From Apostichopus japonicus (lineage: Eukaryota; Echinodermata; Holothuroidea; Aspidochirotida; Stichopodidae), in the NCBI RefSeq assembly GCF_037975245.1, contig NC_092568.1, forward strand, positions 30,437,001-30,501,000: a stretch of 64,000 nucleotides of DNA, read 5' to 3'. How positions within the stretch are numbered: position 1 is the first letter of the stretch; every line of letters starts with the position of its first letter. Both the position numbers and the translations under genes were made by a program. Under the pieces are notes generated by a model. It made no database searches and was not told the DNA's origin. It worked only from the letters and a program-made list of their open reading frames with translations. Below are positions 22,827-35,575 of this stretch, piece by piece.

Positions 22827-24952
22827 CTGTAGAGAAAGAAGTGTAGCTACTGTAATGCTTATCAAAACTTACATCTGCCTAAAATATCACTAGCTCACAA
22901 CTTGGGTGCTGCAAGTACAGATTATTGCAGCTTGCAACTGAAGAGTAGGTAAACCCAGGTCACAGTATGGCATCTGTGCTACTCAGTTTAATTTAAGACT
23001 TAAAAGTGATACATAACAATTAACATACATACTGTGAGGGCCAGAAAAATGAGGTTTAAAGTTAGCTCATACTGTACTTACAGAATTAAACAAAAATATC
23101 ACAAACCTCAAAAGAGGCGGGCGACCTGACACATGTACATGTAATGAGGTGATCGACTTACCACTCTGACCGTTACAGGATATTATCAAGAAAGCAGAAA
23201 TGTTAGGCCTAGCCGAAACCAAAAGCTGAACACAACGTTACACCCTTTACGGTATTTGGTTAGGTAGGCTCCTTGGAGTACCTTACTAACCTACGCTCAC
23301 TGATGTAGCCGGGGTCCAGAGGCAGGTCTAATCTTACTAGAAATCCAGCGAGCAACCTGGGTATACGCCCCGTTGATTCCGAAATATTTCGACCCATTTA
23401 ATAATGAATCAAGTGCTTGTCATCTGCTCAACGTCTTATTAGAAGTACATTCCTTTATTTCTATCAAGAGAATTCGGCGAATTCCATCTGCATGTAGCTC
23501 AGAATTCCAACTTCCCGGGCACGGCATCACAGCTGTAATTGTAAACAGTGGAATATTATGCCAAGGTACACCATTTAAATTCCGTCTGCTGCCGTGATCA
23601 AAAGCCTTTCAAAAGTGAAAAGGTAGAGCGCCATCCTAGATTAACCAGTGCCATATATGGCGCTTACAAACAGCAGCTGTTCTATCAAAGCACCCAGAGC
23701 CTACATACTTTTCAACTGCAAAAAGTTATACCCAACAATGAAAGCTAATCGTGTTTAGGTACATACAATGACCGTCGACTGCGAGCTACAAGAAAAGAAA
23801 CTTTATCATAGTACGCTCTCCGCCTTGTAATTGAATTTGTAGTAGACCATGGTAATTTTTAGCTCAGCTGAAAGCTAAGCTAAAGTGATCGTGCAAGTTT
23901 TGCCGAAATTCTGTCACTTTTGAGTGCAACCGTGTTTGAATGACTGCCTTTTCGTTATTTCATTCAGTGTGACTGAAATATCGTCAGTGGTTTGTGTGAG
24001 TTTTCATACATGCGATCATATTTCATAAATTTAAAGGTCATTTGAGGTCACGAGAAGAGTCCAAACCTGCTGAAATGTTGTGGATATAACGTTTGCCATG
24101 GTGGTGAACCCAAATTATTCTTGTCGTCATGTGAGAGGCCAAAAACAGGACTTTCTGTAGTTTTCAGTTATAATGAGATTAGGCCACAGATCATATATGC
24201 AATGATCATGAAATGAGTGGTCTGTAATCGATCTTCACGGTATGTGTTGTGAAAATAACATTTGAGATAGATTGCTTTCCATAGTTCATTATTGCTGTTG
24301 ATTTTCCGTATAACAACTGTATTGAATTAAATATGTATTAAAAAATTTCATCAGGACCTATATGTGTTCTTTACGTATTTACTTTGACTTTGTTTTATAT
24401 ATAAAGGTAAATGAATCACGTTAACGGAAAACTGACTGGGAAGGTTTTCGATAGAACGGGATTTGAACCACCTATCTCAGGATTACGAGCCCCAAGCTCT
24501 AAAAATTGCGCTATGCACTAAGTTGGTGGAGACCTCAATATAACCGTACCTTTTAGGGGTTAATTACATACCGTGTACCAGGGACTCGATCGATCGGTCA
24601 CGCCCAGTTTAATACGATACAACTCAGACAGCAGCAAGAAAGGAATTTCAAAAGAATTTTGGATTGTTATGTATAACTATATAAGTAATGAACAACGGCA
24701 AACTGACTGGGAAATAATCAACAATGATAAGTGGCAAATATTTTTTGGCTAGCAATCCGCAATTGCAGCGCACAACTTGTTGAAGTCCAAAATTTCACGA
24801 TGGAGCCCTTTTCTACACAATCGGCGTCTGATGTCAACTGTGGTTGCAGTATCGGCTAAAAGCAGAATATCGCTATACCTTACATCTGGTCGCAATAACA
24901 ACAAAAGGGCGAACTAGTTTTTCGTTAAAAAAAAGCTGTAATAGGGAAAAGA
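22827..24952. promoter_or_regulatory. Head-to-head intergenic region (EAR gene / ACTR10)
   Basis: About 2.1 kb separate the start codons of two divergent genes, so the region should hold both promoters and any non-coding first exon of the EAR gene. I see no convincing TATA box or CpG island. The gene assignments on either side are solid, but the promoter role is inferred only from gene order. Confidence 0.45.
24424..24713 (-). mobile_element. Insertion with tRNA(Thr)-like segment between 19-bp direct repeats
   Basis: ACGGAAAACTGACTGGGAA (24424-24442) and ACGGCAAACTGACTGGGAA (24695-24713) form a direct repeat with one mismatch. Between them, the reverse complement of about 24455-24530 looks tRNA-like. 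It has a D-arm-like TAGCGCAATTTTTAGAGC, an anticodon loop CTCGTAA (CGT, Thr) and a B-box GGTTCAAATCC. The stems are poor, so this is a tRNA-derived repeat or pseudogene and not a functional tRNA. It lies about 240 bp upstream of the ACTR10 start codon. Confidence 0.45.
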
Positions 24953-27900
24953 ATGCCTCTCTTCGAAGGCTTAAGTGCGGGGTCAGAGAAGAGTGCCGTT
25001 ATTTTGGACATTGGAGCAGCTTATTCTAAGTACGTTTCTTTTTAACCGTTACAATATGCTTAGGGCTGGTGTTACTGTGCTGTAGTGTTACTGTTAGTGT
25101 TAGTCCACCTGAAGTAAGGACCTAGCCTACATATTAATATTACTTGCCTACACTGCATGTAGACCCTAGGCTCAAAATGGTGGCACTAAATCATGCTCTC
25201 CTATTCATGGAGCCAAAAGTAAGGCAATGACTTATCAAACCTATCTTAAATATTTCTGTCATATGTAAACTTGGTTGTTGCTATGTACTCAATTGTTGGG
25301 TGAATATGCATGATGCTGTTGCTTCAATATTTTACTTTATTTATTACTTTATTAGTCACACTCACAATTAACCCTTGACTTGAGCTGAGTGAGAGACTCA
25401 AGCCATTGTGTCTGTGCCTTCAGTCTAAACATTCAAATCGTGCAAAATTAAGTTATTCATACTATCTTAGCTTAGTGTGCAGTAAACACAAAGTGATCAT
25501 GGAATGATTTAATGCAGTATGTTCACCAAGATAACTCTTGTTGCTGTACACCAAAATGCAAGTTACTGTACACCAAAATGAATTAAAGAAAATCTGGTAA
25601 ATAAGCAAGAGCCCCATCCTTCCTGAACAGACATGAGGTGAACAGCTCCAATCAAGGAAAACCAGTAAAATACTTCAGTCTCTCCTTTGAAATGAAACTT
25701 TGTTTTACACTTTTATATTTCAGGGTTGGCTTTGCTGGAGAATTTGGACCATGGGCATTTGTGCCGAGTAAGGTCAGATTATCGAAGACCAAGAAGGAAG
25801 TCAGAGTTTGGGACTACAGTAGTGTAGATGAATTATATGACATCCTAGTGGAATTTTTTCATGTTCTTTATTTCAAGTAAGTGAATTGAAATGTATTCTG
25901 TAGTATACTACAAAAGTACATAAAACTAAGGCCTATTATTATGTTCTGTATGTTGGCCAACTGATGCTGTACTTGCAGTTCAGGCTATAGTATATAGATA
26001 GCCGCATTTACCTCTTCTCCCAGTTGTACAATGCTTATCAATATGTAGCTAGCATTTGAAATCCTATGATGCATACCATTATAAATACGATCCCTGACTG
26101 ATCCCACACTCTACAATCATTTTTGGTATGATTGTATAACTAAATAATTACACAATCATGATGATGTTATGTTTTCCCAAATAATTTTGGCCAATCTAAT
26201 TTTTTTGTAAATTTAATTTTGTTTGTTTACTTGTAGACACCTTCTGGTTAATCCTAAGGACAGAAGAGTTGTTTTCTGTGAATCAATCCTGTGTCCAACC
26301 CAGTTCAGAGAGATGGTTGCTAAGGTGCTTTTCAAACACTATGAGGTAAAGTAATGTTTTTTATTTTTGTAGTTTTCTTCTTGGTTATCTTTAACAATGT
26401 TGACTTCTTTGTTTAAATATTATTTATTTTTATATTTTATGATAAATGTTAATATATTTCTCATCTTTAAGTCATATTTGAATCAGAAAAATGATATATG
26501 TGGCATTGCATTGCTAAATGCTATGTAAATGTCAAATTGCTACACAAATGAAAAGATGCAGAGCAGTTTTTGTAAACTGGTAAATAAATTTCCATGGAAG
26601 TCATCGAGTGATATTAAAAGCATTAATTCATATCAGAATATAATTACTTGGTTTCAGTAAATAGGTACAAATTATCACAAAACACAGGACAATGGTAAAG
26701 CTGAAATTAGTATAAACTGTTTTAAGATCAACATGGTTACTAATAAGTTGTAGGAAATGCATATCAATAAATTAAAAAATATTCTTTTTTGTGTTTTGAC
26801 AGGTGCCTTCAATACTGTTTGCTCCATCTCATCTTGTAGCGATGTTTACTCTCGGTGTCAACACCGGTCTGGTCTTAGATGCAGGTTACTCAGAGACAAC
26901 GGTTTTACCTATATCCTTTAAATGACATGCGACATTCATGTTCTCAAGATGTGTTTTTTTATTTATAAGTATATCAACAATATTGTTCCCCATGTCTTTA
27001 GTGATATTGTTAATCCCAGTAATTCCACTAATATTCGTAACAGTGCGAGGAATAATACCCATTTTTCAGTTAGCAGACATCACTTGAAACATGGTAAATC
27101 ACTCTTGAATTACTACTGCTATAAAACCTCGAAAGTGCTTCCGAATGATATAAAAAAATGTTAAATCTGATGTAACATTTAAGCGCAAACTAAAAGCCCA
27201 CCGAATTGAAAACTACGCTGACTGAGTATTGATTATCTCATGTTTATTTTTTCTCTACTCTTAATTGTTACCTTCTTTCATTGTTATTTGTTATTTTTTG
27301 GTCGCTAGCTCGATTAACTACTATTGTTTTTCTAGTGTCCTGTTTATACTTTACCACTTTGTTCTATTGTTCTTATGTATAGACGAAATAAATGAAATGA
27401 AATGCAAATGAACATGGCATAGTATAGCTGGCATTGTATGAAAACTTCATAACATGCTCAAACAAGATGGCCAAATTGCTTCACAAATGGAAAATTTATA
27501 ACAGGCCTTGCATACTGTACCATACTATTGACAGCATTAACTAATCACTCAAGATGTTTGAACATTAAACACTGTAATGTCAAGCACTGAATAACTTAAA
27601 CCAGATAGTTGTATTTTACAGATAAAAAATAACACAATCCACATCATGTACTTGCCACCAGATTTACTCGTTTAACCAGTAATGTATCTTGTTCATATGG
27701 CAAGTAAAGTAGGACCAGTTGATGACCCACAAAAAACAAAACAAAAAAAAACACCTCCAAACACCAGAAAAATACTTTTCACAGCAAACAGAAAAACTTA
27801 CTCTTGATATCCCGTTCCTAAATCCAATTTAGTTTATGTAGTTTTCACACAAAATGTTTTAGCCAGATTTAGCCAAAATTTCTTCAAAAATTGTCTGATA

Positions 27901-30900
27901 TCACCAAGGAAAAAAACACAGCTGTCAGCCAATTATTTTATTTCCTTCGCTTAAAAGAAATCAAGTTCAATGTACCAGGATCTCTAATTCTAACATGTAA
28001 CTGGTAACATAGTAGCCCAGTATTAAGTTATGATGCACACACAAAAAACTCATCTCCACTTTGAAATTACCATTACAGCTTAAACAATGATGAATTGACA
28101 CCTGAACAGCTTCATTCATTTTTCGATCATTTCTCTTATGTTTTAGAAAATTTATCACCGGAAATAGGTGGTTCACTTCTGCCCTGCCCTTAAGCAAGGA
28201 ACCACCCTTGTTCACTACTGTATGGCTTCGCATCGAGTTTCTCGATATGTCACTTTATATTTTAGAAGATTTCAGTCAGTGATATTAGAATATCTTCTTG
28301 GCTGATTATCATTTAATTCTGTGTACAGTATATCACACTGAAATGAATCATTCTCTTTAACTGTTTCCTACATCTGTGAGGGAATTCCAATAATCAAAGG
28401 CATTCAAACAGTGACAGTTGGGGCTCATGCCATCCACAGGTAAGAAAGTTTCTCATGCCAGAAGTAGTTATATTATTTTTAAACTCTGACCATGTGCCCA
28501 CTTATAAAGACATGCTATAGATCAATACACTTTTTGTCATCTTAAATAATCTCTTCCAGGATTAAGTTATGGTTGATCAATCCCTTTATATTAGGAAGTG
28601 TTTGGAAGGGGGGCGTTAAGTATCCCATTGTGATAGTTGCAGTACTGTATGGGCTATTGACTACACAGAAGCGACATCATTCTAAGGGCAGAAACAAGAG
28701 TAAATGTGACTTGTGAGAAAGCACATCTGCATCAGCATCCTAGCAACCTGAAAAATAACATGCTTTTCCAGAGCTTTTAGGACTGCTTAAAGATTGTGTT
28801 CAAGGAATGTAATTATTTAAGGGTACTGACAACATGAATATGCAGTGACTTGCAGTTGTTTACAACTTTACAGGAGCACCGATTGCAGCTCAAGAAGCTA
28901 TGACCTGCATGGTCAGGTTAATGGAATCTGGTATAGAATGAAGACACACATTCATCTCATGGGAGCATTTACAGTTAAATGTTTGGGGTTGTTTTTAAGA
29001 TGCACAAATTTTTGAGGATACAGGTTTATGATGCCACAAATGGTTCATTGTTTCCACGAGGTTACTACAGTAGGCTTCCCAGTCAAGATTCCTAGTTGAT
29101 ATAGAAAAATAGACTTATCCATAGTTATTATGACACATTCTACCAGATTTTGGAAGGCTTTGAAGGATGGCATCAGGAAATTGGGATTGAAAATTGCCGA
29201 TTATGTTAGGCTCATTGGCTACATAATAAAGGAAGAAAATTTTGATTTCTAGTAGGACATGTACAGCTTACACAGTTAGGATGAAAAAGTCCTTCTGTCA
29301 GCAAATTACTCAAGTGATTAGGATTGTTAAAAAAAAATTGTCAGATTCATTGGTTACTTTGTTGGATCAGAAATCACTTTTTGTTTGAACTGTCTTCATT
29401 ATTTGGATCTTCAGAAATCTGGCAGCATTATTACAAGATCAAGCAACATTAACTGTAGACGGAGAACCGAAGCCGCTCACATCTGTGATGTCCTCCCTGC
29501 CAGACCATGTTATCGAAGATATCAAAGGTATGAATGTGTTAATCTCTTCTTAGCAAAGATTATCACTTAAGTTAGGATTAAGCGTAGTGAAGATACATTC
29601 AGACCACCTATAGTCTAATAAACCCAGTTAGTTTGGCGTGAATGTCTTGTTATTAAGATTAAGTCCCATTTGTAGATAAAATATGCTTCTATTAGTGTTA
29701 TTTTTGTCACTGAGCACACATGTTCAAAATATTCCATGTAGTGTTAACTTGAAAACAAATTTACCCTTCCCCATTACATTATATGCTAGGATGGTATTTA
29801 AACACATGCAAAGAGTTTCAAATTGATACATGTATCACTTTGAAATTTGCTCTTTAAAAATTTGCAAAGTCAGTATTGGGCTCCACATTACTCCAAATCC
29901 ATAAGCAATTCCTTTCTTCCCTATATCTGGGATGTATGAAGTACTGGCTGTGATCTCTGGTCATATGATAGTCTAGTTATTGTGACGTGTGATAAGCACC
30001 ATCAGCAAAGAAAGGTGTTTATTAGTGATCGCATCCAAGTTACTGAGGGCTGGATGGCGGAGAACACAAATTATAGGATTCATAAGTTTTAGGTCTGTGG
30101 TCCAAATGCTGTTCTAGCCAACAATTTGTTTGTCTTTCAGATTTTCTGCATCATTGTCCAGACCATTGTCTGTTCAAATTTTCATATTATTTGTACATAC
30201 TGTAAATTGCATAATTTCATTATATTTTGCAGTAGTTCAGGTCTGTCACAAACAGCATTTTAGGCTATCTGAGAATTGTATTATTATAAAAAATGAGAAG
30301 AAAATAAACTTCATTTCTGACTTTCTGAGTCGTATTAGTAATAAAGGTTCCTAAGTGGGACCTAAGATGTCTCAAAAACAAGAGGCTGTCAGGATATTTA
30401 TTATGCACAATCCTTTTAGTGCAGCCTTGAGAATCTCCACAAAGAAAAACAAACATGGCAAAATGTTAAAAACAGTTGTGCTAGTTTGTATATATGTTGA
30501 CTATCGTTCAATGCTAAGCAAAGCGTATCTTTCTTTCTTTTGATCTTAACAGTTCGTACTTGTTTTGTAACCAACCTGGAGAGGGCTAAGAGTATACAAC
30601 AAAGTAATCTACAAAATGATGATACAAAGGTAAATTTCATCTTTCTTGCTGTTCCCTGTAGTAACGTCTGTCAGTCAGTCTGTGTGTATGTTTCTGCTGG
30701 TTTGTTTGCTGTGGATCCCCAGATAGGTGGTACCTTGAATGAGTATAGGAGATCTAGGAGTATAAAACATTAAAAAATGTTTAAAAGTTTGTGATAAAGT
30801 CCTATTTGACCAATGACATCTCCTGCGATGCAGAACAGAATTACCTCGAGAATTACTTGCAAATGTCTGTCCATCTTGTGTAAAACTACTCAAGTATATC

Positions 30901-33148
30901 AACACAGAATTGAGATTGTGTGGGTTGGTGGGGACGGGTGGGGGGGGTACAGGGTTTAAACAAATGTTCAGTCGTGCTGGACTTGCCACCCATGTGTGTA
31001 TATCATTGCCATAAGAGTCAATAGGGGCCATGGCCACAGAGTTACAAATGTCTTGTAGTTTGCAAGTCTTCATCAGAGTTACTCCAAAATATACCACAAA
31101 AAATCATTAAGGTTTATCTATGAATGTAATGATTCTTTCCCACTAATTTTAAAAGGATATTATTTTGCAAAGCCACAAGGTGCTGAGCCAACACATTCCC
31201 TGTATTCCTACCATCAACTTTGCCTTCGTCTCTATAGTCGTGCTGAAGTTCAATTCAGCCACATCTAGCAGAGTAGAGAGCTGAACAATAGATAAGAGTC
31301 TCTGTTTGTGCATGTAGTTATTCATTGAAACACAAAAAACAAAAAACTCCCAAACAAATACCAATTTTGAAAGATGATGGAAATTATCATTATTGCTGAT
31401 AATGATAAATATATCTCAACATGTCCTCCAGTTGAAATTACTGCAGCAACCTTTCCTGGGATTTCTAGTATTTGTAGCTTCATTCAAGACAAAACGTGTC
31501 ATAAATTCTCAAACCTCACCTGGGTGTTGGTGTTTGTATGGATCAAGTTAAGTTATATCTGCTTTTTATCCTAACACATACCCTTACCTTTTCCTCCCCC
31601 CCTCCATCTCATTAGTGGCCCCCACCACCCTCATCCGTGGATTATCCTCTGGATGGAGGAAGCAAACTTCTAATCTCTGGTAAAGTAAGGGAAGTGGCTT
31701 GCGAGGTGCTATTTGAGCAAGACCGGGAAGAAAAATCTGTTTCCACAACTATCTTAGACTCTATCATTCAGGTACGTATCAGGTTAATTTTCAGTGAATT
31801 AGCTGGAGAGAGTGTTGTATCATTTACAACATCCACATGTATATGTGAAGCAAAGAATAGGTTCTGTTTTCCAGGAAAAGAGGTCTCGCAAAGACTGCTG
31901 AAAAAACATGGAAGTAAATCTAGGCATGAGTTTATATGGGATGATGGTCTTGTTTAATCATACCTTTAGAAAGTTTGCCTGGTAGCTGACATCTTGAATC
32001 AGAAAGCATACAATTAAAGAACATGTATTGATTGACGTGACAGTTCAGAGGATGTTATTGGCCGCTGAAAATTGATTGCAAAGATCAGGAAGAGCTGTTG
32101 CTGAAATTGGGTCCTAAATGTGTTCCAAAAGTCTTCTTATTAATTAATTAACCATTCCATCAAAATTTCTGACAGAATTTTGAGAAGAGCTCATCACGGT
32201 CGCCTCTTTATGAATGAGATAAATTCAAAGCAATTCCAAATATACAGTTTGTTATTTAAAAATTTGAAATAGATGCCTGAAAGTTGTTTCCTATAGTTTC
32301 CCTCTGGAACCAACTCTGAGAATTAGTAATCTCTCCCTCAGTTTAAGGATTCTGCATATCGAGCTTATTTGGAGTTTGTTTGGTAACCTTTTAAGGGTTT
32401 TTACAAATAAACATACAGAGAGTAATTAAGTGTTATTTAAGCAGTTTTGAATTTTGGTAATGTTTGAACTCATAAACTAATGGAAGTTACAGATTTGGTA
32501 ACTGGTCTATTTTCAGTGTCCAGTGGATGTGAGGAAAGCTATGGCCGAAAATCTTGTTCTGATAGGAGGTACTGTAATGCTGCCAGGGTTTGCACATCGA
32601 TTAATAGGTGAATTAAAGGAACTCCTTGAGCGACCTTACTATAAGGAACGACTGGCCATCTCATCATTTAAAATCCACAGCCCTCCATGTGAGGCTAATT
32701 ACACAGCATGGCTTGGTGGTAAGTTCAATTCATTGCTCCTCAATCAGTCTAAGTAGACTTTGCGCTCGGTGTTAAACATTAAAACAGTATCAGTCCCTTC
32801 TTTACTTTGTTAAATCAAGTGCTGTCAATCTGTCCCTTTGTCTACCTTGTTAAATCAGGTGCTCTTACTTTGTGTCTTTCCCTTCATTTAACTTGTTAAT
32901 CAGGTGCACTGTTTGGAGCCATGGAGATACTGAGTTATAGGTCACTCTCTAGAGATGCATACAAACAGTCTGGCAAAGTACCGGATTGGTGTTCTTTAGA
33001 TGAAGCCGTTCAGGAAGCAGAGGTGGTACCTAAAGAGAGGACTCCTTTCAAACAATTAGAGGCTTTAAGAAAATTATCTCTTGAGAAATCGCCTGCCAGT
33101 ACCTCAACAGCATCGTCGACATCGTCATCACCCTCTGTCAAGAAATGA
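24953..33148 (+). CDS. ACTR10: Actin-related protein 10 (Arp11), dynactin pointed-end subunit
   Basis: Ten exons join in phase: 24953-25029, 25724-25876, 26237-26345, 26803-26910, 28372-28439, 29415-29527, 30553-30629, 31616-31771, 32517-32718 and 32904-33148. They encode 435 residues ending at TGA, close to vertebrate ACTR10 (about 417). The start [19 protein letters not shown] and the next exon's VGFAGEFGP match the actin-fold phosphate-1 region. [17 protein letters not shown] is the central actin motif, and [13 protein letters not shown] and [13 protein letters not shown] are the C-terminal nucleotide-fold motifs. RIPDWCSL-like VPDWCSL is typical of Arp11. In the family, Arp11 caps the Arp1 filament and recruits p62/p25/p27 in dynactin for dynein cargo transport. 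The C-terminus ends in a Ser/Thr-rich tail of about 20 residues. Intron 4 is AT-AC (see separate entry). ATG choice rests on the family-typical MPL start. Confidence 0.95.
26911..28371 (+). other. U12-type (minor spliceosome) AT-AC intron of ACTR10
   Basis: The donor is ATATCCTTT, exactly the U12 5' splice-site consensus, and the acceptor ends TTTCCTAC. A branch-site-like TTCTCTTTAACT lies about 11 nt before the acceptor, in the distance range used by U12 introns. There is no polypyrimidine-AG alternative that preserves the frame. With these ends, exon 4 (…ETTVLP) joins exon 5 (ICEGIPII) as in vertebrate ACTR10 (LVLPIYEGIPV). The intron contains a LINE fragment starting about 15 bp after the donor. 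Confidence 0.92.
26928..27404 (+). mobile_element. 5'-truncated non-LTR retrotransposon (LINE) 3' end
   Basis: The reading frame from 26922 encodes [28 protein letters not shown] and [10 protein letters not shown]. After one frameshift comes [10 protein letters not shown]. This is the order typical of the C-terminal tail after a reverse transcriptase domain in CR1/L2-like LINEs. The 3' end is GAAATAAATGAAATGAAATG, a short tandem tail. Flanking AAATGACATG and AAATGAACATG may be the target duplication. The upstream RT and endonuclease are absent. It is inserted in the U12 intron of ACTR10, close to its donor. Confidence 0.75.
32792..32908 (+). repeat. Triplicated 3' splice-site region in ACTR10 intron 9
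   Basis: Three units of about 40 bp share a C/T-rich run and TTGTTAAATCA(A/G)GTGC. The third provides the real acceptor (TTAATCAG before 32904). The second also contains CAG/GTGC at 32857-32862 and could act as a cryptic acceptor. The first has CAAGTGC, which lacks the CAG. Confidence 0.75.
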
Positions 33149-33421
33149 GGAGAATATTTCTCACTTTCAGTAGTTGCTGATGAACACTGCTTGTTAATTC
33201 TCTGAAGGAATATAAATTGGCTAAAGGATGACGCGCAGGGCCTTTCAATGTAACCTTTAGGGATCGTAGGTGCTGCAATGGTGTAATGGTGTAGACATGC
33301 AAGCTGTGGAAGTAAATGTAGCTGTAGGGATATATTGGAGGCTGATTGGTATGTTGTATTTCTTCAGGTTTAAAATGAGAATTCTTGCAGATGTAGAATA
33401 GGAAGAAATCAATAATATCAT

Positions 33422-33427
33422 AATAAA
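33422..33427 (+). terminator. Candidate ACTR10 polyadenylation signal
   Basis: AATAAA lies 274 bp after the ACTR10 stop codon. It is the first canonical hexamer seen downstream. The cleavage site was not determined. Confidence 0.5.
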
Positions 33428-34133
33428 GTTACATGTGATAAATGTGCATTATACCTTCTTAATTAGAACATACAAGTAGAGTGTATTTGAATGTGCAGTA
33501 AGCTTCATATGTAAAACTACAAGGATCTCGTCCACATGGAGGTGGTGATTCTATGTTGCTGTCAGTGGTTGTAGGTGCTTCAATGGTACAATGGTATGGA
33601 GATATAAGCTTATTAAATGAAAGCGAAAGAACTATATAAGTATACCTGAGGCTGCTGGGAACTCTGCACTCTTTCAGGTGTAAGATGATAAATATTGCAA
33701 ATATGAGACTGTGATTAAGTACTGAATAGAGGTAGGCTAGCTGGAAGCTACTGGGCTATTTGTAATTCTTCAATGATAATAACATGATGGGAATTTAAGA
33801 AGAAATACATATCAGGGCATAATTTAACCGGTCTTGCATGGCAAAATGCTACACATAAGGGTCATACTGCTGTAGAGAGAAGCAAGGATGCAGGTTTGTA
33901 CACAAAAATCCTACTATTTTATAACAGACATAATTTAGAGGATTCAAACTTGCTGCAGAAACTTTGGAGACTTCATTTTTTCCTGCATATCGTATATGTT
34001 AGGTATAAGATAAGAATTTTTGCATATGAGAAATATGAGGAAAGAAATACTATCATATTAAAGTGCATAATTCATTCTTAATTGGAAAAAATGACTATGA
34101 TGTAACTTGAAGTAAAATTGAGTTGATTTGTAA

Positions 34134-34345
34134 ACTACCTGCACCCTGTTCACACTCACAGGAGGGTCATATTATGAGCAAAGAGACCATTGGATATACA
34201 GTATCTTAGAAGCTGTAGGTTATTATAAAATTGATTTGGATATACAAGCTACCTGCTCCCTGTTCACACTCACATGAGGGTTATATTATGACCAATGAGA
34301 CCATTGGATATACAGATCTTAGAAGCTGTAGGTTATTGCCACTAA
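34134..34345. repeat. Tandem duplication, unit about 116 bp
   Basis: Both copies contain CTACCTGC(A/T)CCCTGTTC, ACACTCACA, GACCATTGGATATACAG and CTTAGAAGCTGTAGGTTATT, with a few substitutions. The repeat is non-coding. Confidence 0.8.
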
Positions 34346-35435
34346 TCTGTAATCAGATGGTGAAGATATTTCATACTTGACATTGGAACTGATGGAGCCT
34401 AACACTAGGTATGTTGCATGTTTTTGGCATTTACAGGTCAAAATGAAGAAAGTAGGGTGTCTCATCCATTAGCATGGTACAGTACTGTTGTAATCTGGAA
34501 AAATTCCTAGCACCCCTCCCCCCTTTATCCAATGAAAGTGGTAAGCATATTAATGTTATTCCATGTATGTATTTTGCTGTTAGCAACATAATTAAACAGC
34601 TCCTTCTAGGCGACTGAGGTGAGTATTTTATTATCTCTGTGTGAGGCAAATGTGTACAGTATAAATCTAAATTGTTTACTACCATGCAGCTTGAAGAACT
34701 GGTCACATAAAATAGTTACGTATTTTAAATATCAAACGATAAACAAATCCAACAAAATGAACATAAATATAAATCAATAAATAAAGTGACATTGATATAT
34801 GATACACTAACTGTATCTTATTATGTGGTGAATTTATGTGTCTTGGAACAGAAATGAAAAATTGGATTTGATATAGTCACTCTTCAAACAAATAAGAAAT
34901 TTTGCAATTAATCATGAAACAGACTGATATTATTTAATATTGTAGGTGATCACAAAACTGCATAAAAGTGCATTTTTTTCATAAAATGCTCATTCTTGCT
35001 ATTTTTTGTTATTTGCACTTGTAGGTAAGTTGTAGCAAGCACTCTTGAACAACATGTTTCTATAGTTCACAAATGATACAGTTATTGCTTACAAACTTCT
35101 TTATCTGTTCAGTCAACCTGCAGAGGTGGCTATCGCATTAGGGTGGATGGTAAACCTTTTTACTGGTTATACCAAGGACAAATAGTGTAATACGTTAATA
35201 CAAGGCATTGGTAGTATGTATTCTACATGTAATTCTGCAAGGTTAGTTTCCAGAGTTGTGGGTAAGACCCTTGAACAGGAAATGGCTTCAGAGATATAAA
35301 AACAAAATCATTGTCTATACTATGAGATTAAAGTAGTTGAAATTTATGCTAAATATAGTATGAAATAATAAAACCTGTAGATTGTTGTGTGTCTTTCGAG
35401 TGATTGCCATATGCTGTTTGCTTCCTCGTAGTCAT

Positions 35436-35453
35436 TATATATGTATATATATA

Positions 35454-35547
<94 letters not shown>

Positions 35548-35575
35548 CATATATATCTATCTCTATCTATCTATC
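35436..35575. repeat. (TA)n microsatellite
   Basis: About 140 bp of nearly pure TA with scattered TTTATA and TACATA interruptions, ending in TCTATCTATC. The Tyr-Ile-rich open frames on both strands are by-products. Confidence 0.95.

Noticed and set aside
28866-28910. Acceptor-like CTTTACAG followed by a short open stretch in ACTR10 intron 5
   Set aside because: It does not resemble ACTR10, and exon 28372-28439 joins exon 29415-29527 directly in phase with the expected sequence.
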